NCBI RefSeq assembly: GCF_000718135.1
Contig: NZ_JOEM01000029.1
Location: forward strand, 1-64,000
DNA length: 64,000 bases
Reading direction: 5' to 3'
From: Streptomyces cyaneofuscatus
Lineage (GTDB): Bacteria > Actinomycetota > Actinomycetes > Streptomycetales > Streptomycetaceae
Each line of letters begins with the position of its first letter. Position 1 is the stretch's first letter. A program made the position numbers and the translations under genes. The notes below the pieces were generated by a model. The model made no database searches and had not been told where the DNA came from. It saw only the letters and a list, made by a program, of their open reading frames with translations. This document shows, piece by piece, positions 63,178 through 64,000 of the stretch.

Positions 63178-64000
63178 GAAGCGGTCCTTCCTGTCTGCTC
63201 GAACCCTGTCTGCTCGAACGTGCCCGACGCTACAGCGAGCAGCCGCGACGCCTTCAGTTCGGTCTCGTCCCACTCGCGCTCCGGGTCGGATCCCCAGGTG
63301 ATGCCTGCGCCGGTCCCGAAGCGGAGAAGGGTCGCGGGGCCGGTCCGGTCGATCCAGAACGTCCGTATGCCCACCGCCAGGGAGGCGGTACCCCGGTCGG
63401 CGTCGACCCAGCCGACCGCACCGCAGTACGGCCCGCGCGGCGCTCGCTCCAGCTCCTCGATGATCCGCAGCGCACTGGACTTGGGCGCCCCGGTGACCGA
63501 GCCGGGCGGGAACGCCGCCGTGAGCAGCTCCGGCCATCCCGCACCCTCGGCCAGTTCGCCCCGCACGGTGGAGACGAGGTGGACGAGGCCCGGGTGCTTC
63601 TCCACCACGCAGAGGTCGGGGACGGTGACGCTGCCGGTCGCGCAGACACGGCCGAGGTCGTTGCGGACCAGGTCCACGATCATCACGTTCTCCGCGTGGT
63701 CCTTCTCCAGCAGATCGGCCTCGGTGCGCCCGGTCCCCTTGATCGGCCCGGACTCGACGGTCCGCCCGTCCCGGCGGAGGAACAGCTCGGGGGACGCGGT
63801 GGCGACCTCCACCCCGTGACCGGGCAGGCGGATCGTTCCTGCGTACGGCGCCGGGTTGCCGCGCGCGAGCAGGGCGGTCAGGGCGTCCACGTCGGCCCGG
63901 CCGGCCTCGGCCTCGGGCAGCGGTGCGGAGAGGACCCGGCAGAGGTTGGCCTGGTAGACCTCGCCCGCGGCGATGTATTCACGGATCCGCCGTACGCCCG
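63174..64000 (-). CDS. pabB: Aminodeoxychorismate synthase component I, C-terminal part (cut by window edge)
   Basis: About 275 visible codons in an open frame reaching the right edge. The chorismate-binding motifs IAAGEVYQANLCR, SGPIKGTGRT, KDHAENVMIVDLVRNDLGR and FPPGSVTGAPK are those of PabB/TrpE; the PIKGT Lys separates it from most isochorismate enzymes. Pairing with pabC supports PabB. The C-terminal FEQTGFEQTG comes from a 15-bp repeat. Confidence 0.92.
   Translation of the reverse strand, partial: GVRRIREYIAAGEVYQANLCRVLSAPLPEAEAGRADVDALTALLARGNPAPYAGTIRLPGHGVEVATASPELFLRRDGRTVESGPIKGTGRTEADLLEKDHAENVMIVDLVRNDLGRVCATGSVTVPDLCVVEKHPGLVHLVSTVRGELAEGAGWPELLTAAFPPGSVTGAPKSSALRIIEELERAPRGPYCGAVGWVDADRGTASLAVGIRTFWIDRTGPATLLRFGTGAGITWGSDPEREWDETELKASRLLAVASGTFEQTGFEQTGRTAS
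63191..63219. repeat. 15-bp tandem repeat, two copies, in the 3' end of pabB
   Basis: CTGTCTGCTCGAACC is followed by CTGTCTGCTCGAAC(G). In frame, it duplicates the residues EQTGF at the PabB C-terminus. Confidence 0.85.

Overview
The window is a high-GC (about 70% by eye) chromosome segment of a Streptomyces-type actinomycete. The markers are bldD (developmental master regulator), ssgB (sporulation-specific cell division), a PIM-lipid operon, a long bifunctional RelA, GTG and TTG starts, and G+C-saturated third positions. Gene order follows the chromosomal core I recall for Streptomyces (pyr-bldD-nusB-efp-aro-mltG-alaS-rpsD-hisS-relA-secDF-ruv-pdx-pim-thrS-ssgB). No phage, insertion sequence, CRISPR array or biosynthetic cluster is visible.

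Layout. 1-4000, minus strand: pyrimidine operon pyrR-pyrB-pyrC-PH protein-carA (carA cut by the left edge), with a PyrR-binding-loop-like hairpin on the pyrR ribosome site. bldD diverges from it behind a candidate autoregulatory operator. 4.7-12.3 kb: nusB-efp, a decayed M24 peptidase homologue, a proline-rich P-loop protein and the shikimate genes aroE-aroC-aroK/B-aroQ, in which aroK and aroB form one continuous frame. 12.2-18.1 kb: mltG, ruvX, alaS and two small membrane genes. 18.3-22 kb: a STAND ATPase without an output domain, rpsD, and a DUF2470 gene behind an excellent iron box. 22-31.4 kb: rarA, VKOR, hisS, MBL hydrolase, a membrane cyclophilin, a DUF349 protein and relA. 31.5-40.7 kb: apt, secF-secD-yajC, ruvB-ruvA-ruvC, yebC, pdxT-pdxS. 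40.8-48.6 kb: LemA-like protein with a 23-bp repeat array, pimA-patA-pgsA, an EF-G paralogue and an unknown membrane protein. 48.7-54.9 kb: HIT protein, potassium channel, thrS, a DUF4365 two-gene cassette and a divergent DnaQ-like exonuclease. 54.9-64 kb: two identical tRNA-Val(CAC) genes flanking a large membrane protein, a PGPGW protein, ssgB, a CGNR zinc-finger regulator, small membrane proteins, a DsbA-like protein, a GNAT protein, and pabC-pabB (pabB cut by the right edge).

Most genes lie in minus-strand operons with one- to four-base stop/start overlaps, and transcription units end in long perfect GC hairpins, mostly without U-tracts. The segment supplies nucleotide, aromatic, folate and PLP synthesis, translation factors, protein export, recombination and stringent response, with developmental regulators embedded in it. 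The least expected signals are the AroK-AroB fusion, the iron box between rpsD and DUF2470, the PyrR-type leader, the decayed peptidase beside efp, the DUF4365 cassette, and tandem-repeat C-terminal tails on several housekeeping genes.
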